DNA from: Liolophura sinensis
Taxonomy: Eukaryota; Mollusca; Polyplacophora; Chitonida; Chitonidae
Direction of reading: 5' to 3'
Length of the DNA: 64,000 nt
Assembly (NCBI RefSeq): GCF_032854445.1
Contig: NC_088297.1
Location: forward strand, 19,663,127-19,727,126
Positions 33,808 through 46,600 of this stretch are shown piece by piece (the stretch's first letter is position 1; every line of letters starts with the position of its first letter). Below the pieces are notes generated by a model. It searched no databases, had not been told where the DNA came from, and saw only the letters and a list, made by a program, of their open reading frames with translations. A program made the position numbers and the translations under genes.

Positions 33808-34073
33808 TATTTGTTTATTTGCTTGATTGGTGTTTCGCGCCTAACTCGAGTATTTGACTTATACAACGGTGGTCAGTAATAGAGGTTGGAGAAAACCGGG
33901 CAGAGCCCGAGGGAAACCCTACGACCATCGCAGACTGCTGGAAGACTTTCTCACGTGCAGCCGGAGAGGAAGCCAACATGAGCTGGACTTGAACTCAGAG
34001 TTCAAACTCGCATTGGTGAGAGGCTCCTGGGTCATGCTGGCGTGCTAACCTCTCGGTCACGGAGGCCCCCAAA
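33808..34073 (-). repeat. S1 SINE, near full length
   Basis: Tail at 33808 (TTTGTTTATTTGC), head ending CTCGGTCACGGAGGCCCC at 34072. Confidence 0.8.
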
Positions 34074-35211
34074 CCTTTATATCTCCAGTTCGTCCTATTC
34101 TCCGGTATGCACTGAACCCCCAAATCCAAAACGTGCAGCGTTAAACCTTCTTTCAATAACAATCCCGCCGTTGGGCATTTTGAATCAAGAATTCCAACCT
34201 ACGTCCACCATGTTTCATGCATGCTCTAGTCCCAGGGAAGGTGTAACGTGCTTACTGTTTGAAAGATTAAACTGTTGACAACGAAATCCAATGACTCGTA
34301 ACATTGCCCTTAGTTTTGAAGGCCAAGAAAAGTAAAAACCAGATAAAATCCCAACGATAAGTCGAAGTCGAAAAAAGCCAGAATGTAGAGCCTACCTTGT
34401 CGAAACTAGACGTTCGAGCTCAAAATATGTCGGAGGTTGGTGCGATTCAAAAGTTCAAACGGCTAGATTGCTGTTCAAATATGGCCTAGCGACACGGGCT
34501 TTGACATATCTACACCTGTGATCGACGTAGTAAGAGCTCTCTATACGACTGGTCTGATATACGTCAGTTGTAAATACACGTGTATGCATGGACCACTGTG
34601 CGCTAGATTCAAGTGCCATAGGAATCAAATCTCGGAACTTCAATGCCCGGTAAGGGGCTTTTATCTTTCCAGCTTCACTTGATTGGACCTGAATCACATC
34701 GGTCTTGGCACAAGTTTATAACATAATTAAGACGTACAGTATAGAAAAACCAGAAGCAGCGACGACAGTGTGGTAGATAAATAACAGCAAATTGCACGCC
34801 CCCTAGCAACCTGGCTTGATCAGAATTAGGTTAAGAAATGCAGTGAAGTTTATTGCAATTGATTAGAGGTCACAGGTCTAGAATTACTCAAAATGCTGTG
34901 TTGTCATCACATTTAACATACAAAAACATTGAAATAGTCTGTATACACAACATATTCGGCATCATGTAAGCCAAATGGAGCGGGTTACCTGACTAGCAGT
35001 TTGTTCGCGTGGCATTCACTATGATGATGGCTGCACACATGCACATGAAACAGTGTACGTCCGTCTACACCGGAAATTAGTGTCTTCCACATAGATTACG
35101 CATGCTTGAATGTAATACGCAACTCTGGATACCTGTCCATCTGTGTTATAATTATGAATTCTAGAAACTAATTTATCTCTTGAATTTTTCTTATTGATGC
35201 TAGAATAAATT
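34074..35211. other. No gene seen
   Basis: Unique-looking intergenic DNA. No supported coding frame. Confidence 0.4.
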
Positions 35212-35332
35212 ATTTTATTTATTTATTTAATTGATTGGTGTTTTACGCTGTACTCAAGAATATATCACTTAAACAACAGGGACCAGCATTATGGTGAGAG
35301 GAAACCCGACACAGCCCAGGGGAACACATGAT
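35212..35332 (-). repeat. S1 SINE, heavily truncated
   Basis: Only the 3' third remains, from TTATTTATTTAATTGATTGG to CCCAGGGGAACACATG. Confidence 0.75.
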
Positions 35333-35458
35333 CTGACCTCTTGTATAATGATCAATATTCATATGCATAGGTTCGCTATGCCAATACACCAAAGCGTTCA
35401 GTATATAAACACAAAACGATTGTATCAATTGCCTTGTAGCATTTTGGCCCGATAGCTG

Positions 35459-35705
35459 ATTTCTTTATTTATTTTTTTTATTTGAGTGGAGTTATAGCCC
35501 GAGTTCCACAAATATTTTACATATACGACGGCAGGCCCAGTATTATATATGGTTGGAGAAAACCTGACAGAGACCCATTCACTCATATGACCGGAGAGGA
35601 AGCCTGCAGCATGAGGACGTCTTGAATTCACATGTACAGATGGCTGAGAGGCTCCTGGGTTATTGTGCTGCGATAGCTCGCTAACCACTAGGCCACGGAG
35701 GACCC
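35459..35705 (-). repeat. S1 SINE, diverged full-length copy
   Basis: Tail TTTATTTATTTTTTTTATTT, body ATACGACGGC and CCGGAGAGGAAGCCTGCAGC, head CTAACCACTAGGCCACGGAG. Confidence 0.75.
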
Positions 35706-35861
35706 CAAGAATAAACTATGTCCCCCCCAACATCATGATATAAACAACGCGGTGTCCCGATACACCAACTAAAGTCTGTTCTGTTTAGCGAAATAGTTTG
35801 TGGCGTGACGGGATCAGTGTACGTCCTCGCCGGTCGATAGTCAAAGCACTGCAAATGGCGA

Positions 35862-36218
35862 CCGCTTCAGTAGCCTAATGGTTAGAGCGTCCTCCTCGAA
35901 GTCGCGGGAGGTCCCGGGGTCAAACCTCGGTCGGGTCATACTGAAGAACGATACTTGCTGCTGCCTCACTTGGTGCTCAGCATTAGCAGGACAGAGCACT
36001 GAAACATGCCTGGTTGACCTGGTGTCAGTTTAACTGGCTGGGGTGTCACGTCTGCTGTCTTCGGCATGATATTTCATTGGCAGTATCACTTTGGTGGCAT
36101 GGACTCGCCCTGCCACAAGAAGACATGGTATGTATATAAACACACATCTAATGACTCCATAATGACTCCAACGTCTCCATATGACTGAAAAAGTGTTAAG
36201 TACGACAGTTATACCGTA
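35862..36218 (+). repeat. S3 SINE with tRNA-like head
   Basis: Head CGCTTCAGTAGCCTAATGGT then TAGAGCGTCC has an A box, and GGGTCAAACCTC a B box, as in tRNA-derived SINEs. The end TATGACTGAAAAAGTGTTAA then GTACGAC is the S2-type tail. Reported as a SINE, not a functional tRNA, because the arms do not all pair and the body continues for 280 bases. Confidence 0.65.
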
Positions 36219-36221
36219 AGT

Positions 36222-36234
36222 ATACATACATACA

Positions 36235-36264
<30 letters not shown>
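36222..36264. repeat. (CATA)n microsatellite
   Basis: About ten CATA units in a row. Confidence 0.95.
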
Positions 36265-36267
<3 letters not shown>

Positions 36268-36730
36268 GTATAAATAGGCCCTACGCTGTATATGACTATA
36301 GAGCATGACCTCCCCCCATGATATTGTCACACGAATATACAGTGAAAGTCGTCTTGTCATTTTACGTGTTTAGGCCCTTTCACGCTCTCGTGCTTTTGGC
36401 CAGCAACAACAACCTGCAAGTCTTCGTAAGGCTTTGATTGATCATATATACAAAACGTCGCGGGGCATCTCTGTGAACTTATACATGAGGTAATTTGCGG
36501 CTTGCGATCCAGAGCAAGTCTTTTGCGAGCAATTACTATCAGCGATCGCAGATATTTTGGCCCTACCCAAAACATTTGCGACCACTGGAGAATTGAAACG
36601 ATCGTCTGCTACCGACTGAGAGAAAGACCCGCTGAATATGACAGCAAACAATTTCTTGAGTGTCAGGTGGGTAAATTAAACCGGCCTCGATTTACAACGA
36701 TCAAAAGATCTAGACGAATTAATTGTACTC

Positions 36731-36975
36731 TCAAAAAATATATATTTTTTTAATCTTAACAAAACGTCTGTTGAGTGTTGCTAGAACTGATCCTGCTATT
36801 GCAACCGATTATTCTGTTAAATATTGCACACATATTCTTTTAATTCTTTATGAGAATTTTATCAGACTAACAAAACATTATATTGAATATGACACAATAC
36901 TGTGTTATGTTATCAGAATATATTATAGCACCACTCAGACAAAAGGCTTTCTGATCAAATGAATAGATTGTGTTT
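36731..36975. mobile_element. MITE-like element related to M1
   Basis: Starts TCTCAAAAAATAT and shares GATTATTCTGTTAAATAT, GACACAATACTGTGTTAT and ATAGCACCACTC with M1 at 29579-29774. The right end is decayed into a T/G-rich run. Confidence 0.5.
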
Positions 36976-39748
36976 TTTTGTTTGTTTTTGTTTTCAGTTT
37001 TGAGTTACGGAGTGGGGTAATTAACTCTCAGTTACGGCAAGAAACTGACGGTTGCGGTTGAGAAGTCAAACATGTCATTTTACGAAGAGGTACGTTGACC
37101 GCTGTTTACATGCACGCGCATTAAAACTTCCCTATAGCCTAAATTATCAATCGAGTGGGCTCTGTATAATTAACTAGCATGTTTTGAAACTCGCCGAACT
37201 ATATGGGTCATTACTCGCGGGCTTGGTGTGCATTCGATTATAATTTTCTATTTCACTGTGTGGATTTCGACCCTATACTGCCTTTGCATTCTTGTAATAT
37301 TAATGTATGTTAAATATGATTTCAACACAGCATTTTGAGTAATTCTAAACCAGTGTCGTATAATAAATTGCAATTAACATCATTGCGTTTGTTTTATCTG
37401 TAATTCTGCTTAAAGCATGGTGCTAGAGGGCGTGCAACTTGCTACTGTTTAAGCATTTACGTAAACAGTTAGAATAAAACCGTAACTGAGGTGAATTGGC
37501 AAGCAGACATATTTCACCAATTACGTGTGGCCATTTGCTAGTTACATGCATCACACTATCCTTGCTTCTCTGTTTTTTTCTCTGTAAGCTGTACGTCTTC
37601 AAATATATTTGACAGCTCCGAATGTGACGTGCAATTGTTGGTAATTTTATACAAAAAAAGTCATTCTTATCTATCGAAAGGACCCCTTGCAACTGCATGT
37701 AGATACGAAATCGTTCCAGTTCGCTGCAGAAGTGAGGTGTAATTTTTTTCCAAACTAAAAAAACGTGGAAAACCTACCCTCATATGAAGTACAATTACTA
37801 AAGAATATGCGTGTGAAAAAGCAGATTTTGCTATATTAAGGCGGAAATTCACACCATAATGAAAATATGATTACATGAACCAAAACCATATGCACATATT
37901 TGATATCTAGTTATGAAGTTTCAAGCTGGAACGAAACAATTGAAAGTTCAGTGCATCGGACTCTACATTCATCATAATATTTCATGGCTTATATCAGATT
38001 GCTCGCACTGGTCCTGTGGTAACGTGTGCATTTAAACTCTGGTGTCGAATATTATCTCGAGTTCGATTTCTATCTTTAGATTGTTAGTAGTGCTTAAGAA
38101 GATAAGTTAATGGGAGGGAAATAAGTTGAACTACACAAGAAACTCTCTTCTATATTTCTTTATATTTCTGCAAGCTTATATTAGATAAGTTTAAATATAT
38201 TAGAATAAATCTGTATAAATTAGTTTTGGTATTCTTCCAATGAACGTGCAATGCTAACTACTTCAGCTGACAGCAAATCGTACAGTTACATCGGGAAAAA
38301 GGACTGACACCTGTTTATCAGCATTTTTCATCGTCTGCACCCTTGTGTCATTCGCGGTAGATGTGTCACTGTGAACAGGTTGACAATCGGCCTGTATGAG
38401 CGGAATGGAGACGATTTCCCATCTAGTTGCAAAAGGCCCTTATGTGAGGATATGTAAGCCAGACCAGTTTATCAGACTAATTTCATTTTTGCCCTTTATT
38501 CAGTGACAGTAGACGTCATTAATTGATTTAAATTTTAAATGGAAAGAACTTTTCACATGTTCGACTGCGATCAGCTTTGTGGTTGGAGAGGGGTAAGACA
38601 AACAATAATGAGTGCCTGATGTAAACCACCTTCTCTTGGGAAATTACTGATGAACTTTTCCTCGTGCGATGTACATGATGTACATCATCTAAGTGGAAGA
38701 AATGTGGCCTTCAACAAACATTAAACTGCGAATGGCCACACGCGGGCGTCGTCGACCGTTTAATTTTTGTCCCAACGATGGAAAACTCTGAAAAACAAAT
38801 TGTATTGACCCCCTGTTTAAAAAGTTAAGAAAAAAAACCCCAAAAAAAACCCTTCCGAACACCATTTTTTTTCACCCTCCTCTCGTATCAAATTTTCAAC
38901 TAAATTTAACCAGTTAACCCCTTTCTTAGCAATTCCACACACGTAAGCTAATTCTGAATACAGTCAAACTCAGACTTGGTCAATAAATTTATTAAAACTG
39001 AAGAGATCAATCAAATGAGATATTCCACAGCCCCTATATATAGGCCCTCTCAGACGCTGTTATAATTAGTCATTATTTGTTTATTTTTAATAAAGGCCCT
39101 TTATATACGGCATTATGGTGAGACAGATTATACCAGACAATATAGAAATGTTAGACATTTGTAATTGTGATACAGCACGGGAATAAATTTACGCGCTCAT
39201 ATAACGTTACTTCAGCAATTGGATTGTGGCATGTTGCTGTTAACAGCCACAGAGAACGTAGCTCTTCAGTCGATAGAGGTAAAGTTAGTCAATGTTGTTG
39301 GATGGCGTCCGGAGGTAGCTCGTTTGCACGAGTTAGCAAAAAGAAGACAAGCGCCTTCTGAGAAAGTGGAGACAAATTGTTTGACACGCTCTCCAAGCTG
39401 AGCTCACCTCCATGATGAAACCTGTATTACTGATCTTCAACGTGGTGTGGATAGGTAACAAGTGACTTCGTTGACAACCTTCATTGAACGACGATTTTCA
39501 CCGACCGAGCTGGCCGAAATCATATCTGTGTCGACGTCGAACGACTCAAAGCATACAACTGTATCTGGGTCACATTTCGTTGTTATGAATAAAACTAGTC
39601 TCAACAAGTTGTTTTCATAGCAGTGTGTACCCAAAGGGACCCGTGTCCGTGTAAGTCTACTTTTTATCCATCTTTTCTTAGTTTGCTCGCAATTAATTTC
39701 TGAGAATTTAGTGGAGGAAACTTCATGCTGTGCCGAAGTCAGTTGGCT
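36976..39748. other. No confirmed gene
   Basis: An ATG followed by CATTTTACGAAGAG and a GTACGT donor at 37071-37094 could be a six-codon first exon, but nothing downstream supports it. CpG-rich DNA around 39290-39410 has no supported product. Confidence 0.35.
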
Positions 39749-39812
39749 CCGCCCCTCGAGCTGGTCAACTGATGACGTGAACGAGACCTGTATTTACGGA
39801 TCTAGTCGTAAA
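39749..39812 (+). promoter_or_regulatory. Candidate promoter and first non-coding exon of gene C
   Basis: A GC box (CCGCCCC, 39749-39755), a CRE-like TGATGACGTGA (39770-39780) and an AAA then GTAAGT donor at 39812/39813 sit close together. Gene C exon 1 needs an upstream non-coding exon. Linkage inferred. Confidence 0.25.
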
Positions 39813-40534
39813 GTAAGTCAAGGTTACGATCGCCTTGATCTATTCATTTCAAGTCAAGTTGCATATGTCCGAGTTTTATTTCCCTGTGGTGTATATAGCA
39901 GTGGTGATAATTGTTTTTCAAAGAAGATGAGATGTACAAATCATAACATAAACTGAATGACTTTTTACTGTACACCGGTAGTTTATAATATAGCATACTT
40001 GATATTTAGATTGATAAGTTAATACAGTTTGTGGTGACAACATTAGCAGCTATATACAGGAATTATGTATGTAGTTAAACCAGTTCAGCCTCAGGTTGAA
40101 CTGGCTGTTCTTTCAAAAACACTCCCTCAGACATGAAGGGAAATCAACATGTCATAATGGCAGTGGGGTGGTGAGTTAGAAATTTGTTAATATAGTCACG
40201 AATGTCATCTCCATATATATAGAAAAATTAAAAATAAAAATATGTAATAAAAATATAAAATAGAGAATAAACATGACAATCAGTATTATTGATTTAGCAT
40301 GGTAGTTTCACATGTATGTAATTTTTTTCTGTTTTTCAGTGCTTGTTTATTGGTGGCTAATTGTTCTTTAAGTTTTTTCTTTTTTAAACTTTTACATGAA
40401 CATTTGTTGGAAATGAGACTACCTGTGATTGTTTTTTAAGTTTTGGATGTATGCCTGAGGCTGTTTCTGGCTTTCTGACATCTTGTTTCATGATGATGTA
40501 GTTCCATGTACTGCTTTGTCATATGTTGAGACAG

Positions 40535-40870
40535 GTCATGGCCGAGTGGTTCAACTGCTTGTTGCTCAGTCATTAGCTAGGACACACTAAGTGTTTGTTT
40601 GTTTCCAGGATAGAGGGACGTTGTAGCTTAGAGGCGAGGTCCGTAACTTTTAACTGCTGGCACAACATAGGTGCGGGATCAAGATAGTGTACAAGTGTCT
40701 GCACAGTACGTCACCAACACTGGTGTGAAAGTTTGGTAGTGACATGCCTAAGTTTGGTGGTTTGCCTCAAGCACTCCAGGCACTTGCACACATATATGTA
40801 CAGTAGGTTCATCCACCTACAACCTTGACACTTTTCACATTGATTCACAAACTAATTTTAAGCTTTTGAA
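40535..40870 (+). repeat. S4-type SINE, decayed
   Basis: tRNA-like start TCATGGCCGAGTGGTTCAAC and later TTTGGTGGTTTGCCTCAAGC, like 46590-46900. Confidence 0.4.
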
Positions 40871-42689
40871 GATGCATTTACATAATTTCATTGTCCTGTT
40901 AATCAAAAACTAAGACGGCTAATAGTTTGTAATTTGCTCCGAACTGTAACCCAAGGTAAGGACTTTCCTTGGTTTCTGAAAATGTATGAGCTAAAATAGT
41001 ATGCTCTATAGTAGAATTGTTTAAATGACATCACCATATTTCAGCGGTAGAAATTAATGATATATTTAAGACCACTCATTCCCTGGACTTGGATAATAAC
41101 TGCACAATTAGATGTTCATGGTAGCCGTGAAACTGCAGGCAGTTCTCTGTCAAGATAGATTTTTTTCCAGTCTAGAAGGATAAAATAACGGAAATTAATA
41201 ACACAAGCAAGTACTGTGCAATTTTAGAGCTGTTATGCACGTATACATGTATGTAGTACATGGCCTCTGGCAGAGTCTGGCCTTTATGTAATACCAAAAA
41301 TTACCCAGTTTAGCTGTCTTGGGTTAAAAGTTCATGTGACTTTTTTTTTACATTCCGTCTTTATTAATGTCGCCTTTAAGTATAATGTGAATGACCTTAG
41401 GTTTTGCGTAAGAAGTGCATTTTTAGAGGCAAATATTAAATATTATAAAATATTACTATTGTTGCAGGAACTTACATTTTTCCAGTAGGATATAACAGCA
41501 CCTTCCAAAGAAATCACAAAATACTTTTCCAAGATAAGTAGAACTCATGAGACTGACATGTATCAGGCAAAATGTGCATCTTAGGGACATGAATCATGTT
41601 GAAGTTGAAATTAACACTCACAAGCATTCTGTAGGTCACAGTCACCAGGAGATTTAATAATCATTTATGTAAAGAGACTATCAGTTAACTTATCACATTT
41701 CAGTGTGTTTCAGTTATTGGGTGTGAAGATACTGTAAGCCCTGTTTATGTAACTTACATGTATAACATGCATTGCAGTTTTAGGGGTACTGTGTATACAT
41801 GATTGAACTAATTAGGAAGGGCCATGTGACCCCATGGGTATTCTGCAAGACAAACGTTGCAGTATACATGTACATGTAGCTCTAACAATGAGTGGGGTTG
41901 GTTGAACCAATGAACAGCCTGCTAAACAGGTCTGCAAGAACCAATGATTGATGTGGAAAACAATACAGATAAACAATCTCAACAATGGTCTTTCATCTCT
42001 ATATTTCTGTAGTTTTGCAGAGGAACCTGAACTTTTTGACTTTCAGACTGTTAAAGGAACATGTATGATAATCATAACTAACCTAAAATATCACCTATGA
42101 CAAGGTTGCACATTTTGCCAGATTCTTAGTATTCTGGTGATCTTATAAACATATCTTCAGGTGTTTTTTGAAGGTAGGATGATATTATTCAGGGAAAGTC
42201 TTAATTAGCATCAAAAGTAACATTTTATGTTATTCATATCTGTGATCTAAAAAGTATAGCTTAAAACACTAATCAAATCCATGATCTAAAAATGCACGTT
42301 TTGAGATGAAACCTTGATCATTTATCATACGAGAAAATTGTTGGTGGCATGTGGTTTATGGTTCATTGGTTAAGGTGGTTGCCTTTCCATAACTAGATAA
42401 ACTACATGAAGTGCTGGCTTTAAACCCAATGTTCTCCGGGCTTTGGTGATATTTATGATGTAAATTCTCTACATCTCTAGATCAAGTTCACTTTTAAATA
42501 CATACACAAAAATATAGGCATTGAAAGGGTCATTTGTTTTTGTATTGCACTATTTCTCCACATCAGAAAAAATCCCACTTTTACACCTAAACATATAGTA
42601 GGATTTTTCTGATGTGGAGAAAAGATAGAATAAAGAAAAAAATTTGCATCGATAAAGTAAAGTTTTAAAAGCATACCTAATGTTGAATA

Positions 42690-42985
42690 ACTGTTATATC
42701 ACTGTTCAAAGTATGCGAAATTGCACATGTTGAGAAAATCACAAGCGCCAGCATGTGTACTGTTTTTAACCAGTCAGGCATGAGTTGTTTCTATCACCAG
42801 TGAATCAAGCTGTTTCTGCCGACATCACACAAACCTTGTTTAGCGTGTGTTAAGTACAAGTTATGTGACATCACGTTAAAAGTTTCTTTGAAATGGCAGA
42901 TCGCATGGCCTGGTAAAAATTCTGGAGTAAAACTTAATTTATAAAGGAGTTATGGATCATTTCAGACACAAATGGCTGGTTAGGT
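42690..42985 (+). repeat. Dispersed repeat R4, copy 3
   Basis: Shares ACCAGTCAGGC, TTTGAAATGGC, GGCCT and AAAACTTAATTTATAAAG with 19635-19960. Confidence 0.5.
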
Positions 42986-43044
42986 ATGTTTATTCCTCCC
43001 TCCAAAAGTAATTGTACTGAAACGATTTTACTTGTCGTCTAGTC

Positions 43045-43306
43045 TTTTCATTTATTCATGTGTTTCATTGGTGTTTTATGTATTTGATTGGTGTTTTAAG
43101 CTTTACTCAAGAATATTTCACTTATACGACAACAGCCAGCATTATCATGGGAGGAAACCTGGACAGAGATTGGGGGAAACCCATGGCAATCCGCAGGTTG
43201 CTGACAGACCATGAGCTGGACTTCAACTTCCAGCAACTGCATTGGTGGGATTCTCCCGAGTCATTTGCCACTCGATGACACACTAACCACTCGGACACAG
43301 AGGCCC
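43045..43306 (-). repeat. S1 SINE, near full length
   Basis: Tail near 43045-43100 with a duplicated TTTGATTGGTGTTTTA start, head ending CTCGGACACAGAGGCCCC at 43305. Confidence 0.78.
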
Positions 43307-43381
43307 CTCTTCTTTTCATGTGTACTCCATGAAAGTTGTATGAAATGTATGTGAACATCACACTGGTACTTTTGGTTTCAG

Positions 43382-43468
43382 AATCCCCGTTTGAACAACC
43401 CTCACCCAGACCAGCTGGTCTTTTCCAGAACAGCTCCTGTCTGCGCATATTGATGTCTTTCCCACACC
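43382..43468 (+). other. Gene C 5' UTR part of exon 1
   Basis: Starts after a TTTTGGTTTCAG acceptor and runs to the ATG. Confidence 0.55.
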
Positions 43469-43622
43469 ATGGGTTCATTGGAGGAAATCTTGGAACGAGT
43501 GCAATACAAATTCGCTTCCATCATTGGAGAACTCTGCGGGGAACCTCTCGCTTTGTCCCAGTTCGCTATATGGGTGGACTTAAGATTAGCTGAGTACAAA
43601 TTAAGGGGATCAATATCTCTTG
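43469..43622 (+). CDS. Gene C coding exon 1: conserved domain
   Basis: ATG in CACACCATGG context. Protein MGSLEEILERVQYKFASIIG onward. Five residues differ from gene B across the shared core, mostly conservative (F to Y, V to I, L to V, K to R). Ends phase 1 at GTAAGT. Confidence 0.85.
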
Positions 43623-46600
43623 GTAAGTTAGAGTTTTGGAATTATATTGATACAGTGGGGAAGGTCTGCCAGCCGATGGTCATGGATTTCCCCGGTTCTC
43701 TAACTGGTTTTCTCCCACCATTATGCTAACTGACGTCATATAGGTGATATTATAGGTTAAAACTCCAGTCCAATAAATAAATCATTTAATAAATAAATAT
43801 TGATACAGTGGAAGCTGCATAAACCACCGAGAAGCTAGAATGCCTGTTTTAGACAAGATTTGTGAAAAATGGTTCAGGCACCTCCTGAACTGGAGAGATG
43901 TACATCTATGTATGATGAGAGACATATAGCAAAGGGAGTTAAAACCAGAGAAGCGATGAGAATGTGAAAGCTGGCAAATGGCGATACGTAACCAATGAAA
44001 TATGTACTCATTTAGAATTTTACTGTTTTAACTGTTGATGTAAATGCTTAAATATAGCCAAATTACTCAACCCCTAGAACCAGTAGAAAGGTGTACTTTC
44101 TTTTTAATGCCTCAAAAATAGCTGTTACTGTGGAGACATGATGTACATATCTGCATGTGTGTCCCTAAACGAGGTGCCAATTCTTGTGGTTTCATGGGCG
44201 AAATTTTAATCTGGTGTTATCATCATACATGTTGACGTGATAATGGATGTATAAATCCAGCGGTTAGAATTAATAATCAGAGTGCTGTAATTGGGTCAAG
44301 TTTCATGTCTAGCATTGATGCAGCGTTGTTATATCAAAGGTAAGTTATTATAAAGGAAATAGTATTGTCGATTAAGCGGAAATAATGTTGAATTAATGAC
44401 TATGCACAATCAAAGAAACAAACAGTGAGCATGTTCATTTTCACCGACTTCATGTACGTGTATGTATGTTACTGTTTTCGTAGATTGCTCTGGCCAAAAA
44501 CTGGATCCAGTCTGGTTGAGATCTCTGAAGACGCTCAACAATGATACCTCACAACCCCCTGCTCAAGGTTCCGTAGACCAGACTTCTCAGCCAAAGCACT
44601 TCTCTCCAGTGACCAGCAGCACAAACCCGTGCCTCTTTGTCCATGGCCTGCCTGCTCCCTATACTGACAGGAACACAGCTGCGCAGCACCCTCTTCCCAC
44701 ACCTCCTCACGCCCACTCCGGCCAGACGCCTTACACCCATGGCCTCACACCTCTTCTTGATAGGGCCATACTTCCGCCAACCACACCTGCAAGACAGGAA
44801 CCTGATTCCCGCAAACGAAGTGCCTCACCCAACATAATGTTGGTCAAAACAGAGCCAGTAGAACACAACGATTTCACCATGAGTGTTCCACCGAACAAGT
44901 CTCATCTGAAAGCAAATGAACCCCTGTTAGCAGAAAAGGGCTCCATCTCTCCAGCAAAGCTGGCACGTCTTCAAGATGGGCCGCCACCACTAAAGGCCAT
45001 TGTAGATGGTGCTGAGTTACATTCCAGCCTGTCTTCATGTTGTTCTGACCTGAAGTATATGGACACTAACCGAGATGCAGGCTTCAAACCCGACCAGAAC
45101 ACAGAGTGCCTGGAAAGTGACATGGAGCTGATGGCGTCTACCTCAGGGAATGGGTCGGATGGACCTGAAGACTTGTCCACATCTCGCTTGAACTCTGTGA
45201 CGTGTAATGGACAAGCCACAGTCAAGGAGACAGAAAACACCTGCAAGACTACATCAGGTAGGTGATTATTTACATGCAGTGTTTCCACTGTTTGTTTGTT
45301 TGTTTGTTTCACAGTTTCATCATTTTAGTAAAGCTTCTAATTAGTTCTAATCTTATTATGACCTCTCTCTAATCTGGTGACGTCACCATCTACAATGTGG
45401 TGTTTTTAAGTAAAAGTGTATTATGGCATGGAGATACAGTAGTTATTCATTTAGGCAATTTCGATTTTCAGTGTTAAAATCGACACACCCTTTTTGTGGT
45501 GTTGCTTTATTATCTACAAAAGATCCACGTATTGAATTACAAAAAAATTACATTTGTATTAAATATTTCAGGAAATAAAAAACATTCATGAGTTATGGAT
45601 AATATATTATTGTATATATTACATGTACACGTATGTTCAATCATTCTGATTAGCGGTCATATGCTATAAAGCGACATCGGCACGGCATAAAGGCCGTCAC
45701 CTTCATGTCGTAATGTGAAGTCTCATATTGAGACTTTTTCTATCATTGTTTCTGACGTTCTTTGTGAGCTCTTATTTAGGCGCCTTTTAGGATGGATTTA
45801 TTTATATACATGTACATGTATTTGATTGGTGTTTTAAATGTCAAACTCAAGACTATTTCGCCTACAAGGTGGTGGCCAGTGTTATAGTGGAAGGAAACTG
45901 GCAAGAGGCCAAGGGAAACTCGCCGACATCTTCAGGTTGCTGGGAGACCTTCCCACGTTTAAACTCACAGCGACCACATTGGTGAGAGGCTCCTGGGTCA
46001 TTGTGCTGCGCTGGCATGCTAACCACCTCTTTAAATGGAATTGGACTGTGTATTATGAAATTGTTAAGAGGCCTCTATAAACAGCCTTGTAAATTATATA
46101 TCAATGTACATAAAAGTTCTTATTATAGTAGTTCTTTGCTCTGTGAACTGAGCAACATTTTAAGGAATGTAAAGATCACAAATTATGTAAAATTTTTTAG
46201 GCAGTATCATAATGCTGTGTCTATAAATGGCTCAGCGATTGCCATGTCATGCATGATGAGGTAATACGCAGAGAAGAGTTGCTGCTGAAACCACACAGTT
46301 CATTCAGTCCAGATTATAGTACAGTACCTACAAAGGAAAAAACAAAAACTTGCTCTGCATTTGCTGCATTTAATACATTCCACAGGATTGTATAACATAT
46401 TTTCAGCGAACTGACAGATAAATTAGATTTACGTAAAAGTTTGACCTTCAAAACAAATTAAGAAAAAACATGTTTATATGAATACCTGATTGTGTAGTGC
46501 AGGAGCTACATGTAAATACAGGTTACACGGGGATTTGGTTTAAGTCAAGACACAATTATTGTGATACGATCAAATGTCATACGTCATGCTGCCACGTGTC

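Larger units (their letters stand above)
39813..43044 (+). other. Gene C upstream region, probable 5' intron
   Basis: AT-rich. 40535-40870 resembles a decayed S4-type SINE, and 42690-42985 is an R4 repeat. 42520-42620 contains an inverted pair (TCTCCACATCAGAAAAATCC and its complement about 50 bases apart). No coding exon seen. Confidence 0.4.

Noticed and set aside
35862-35940. tRNA gene
   Set aside because: Head of an S3 SINE for the same reasons.
37071-37094. Tiny first exon with ATG and GTACGT donor
   Set aside because: No downstream exon in phase could be identified. Kept only as a note.
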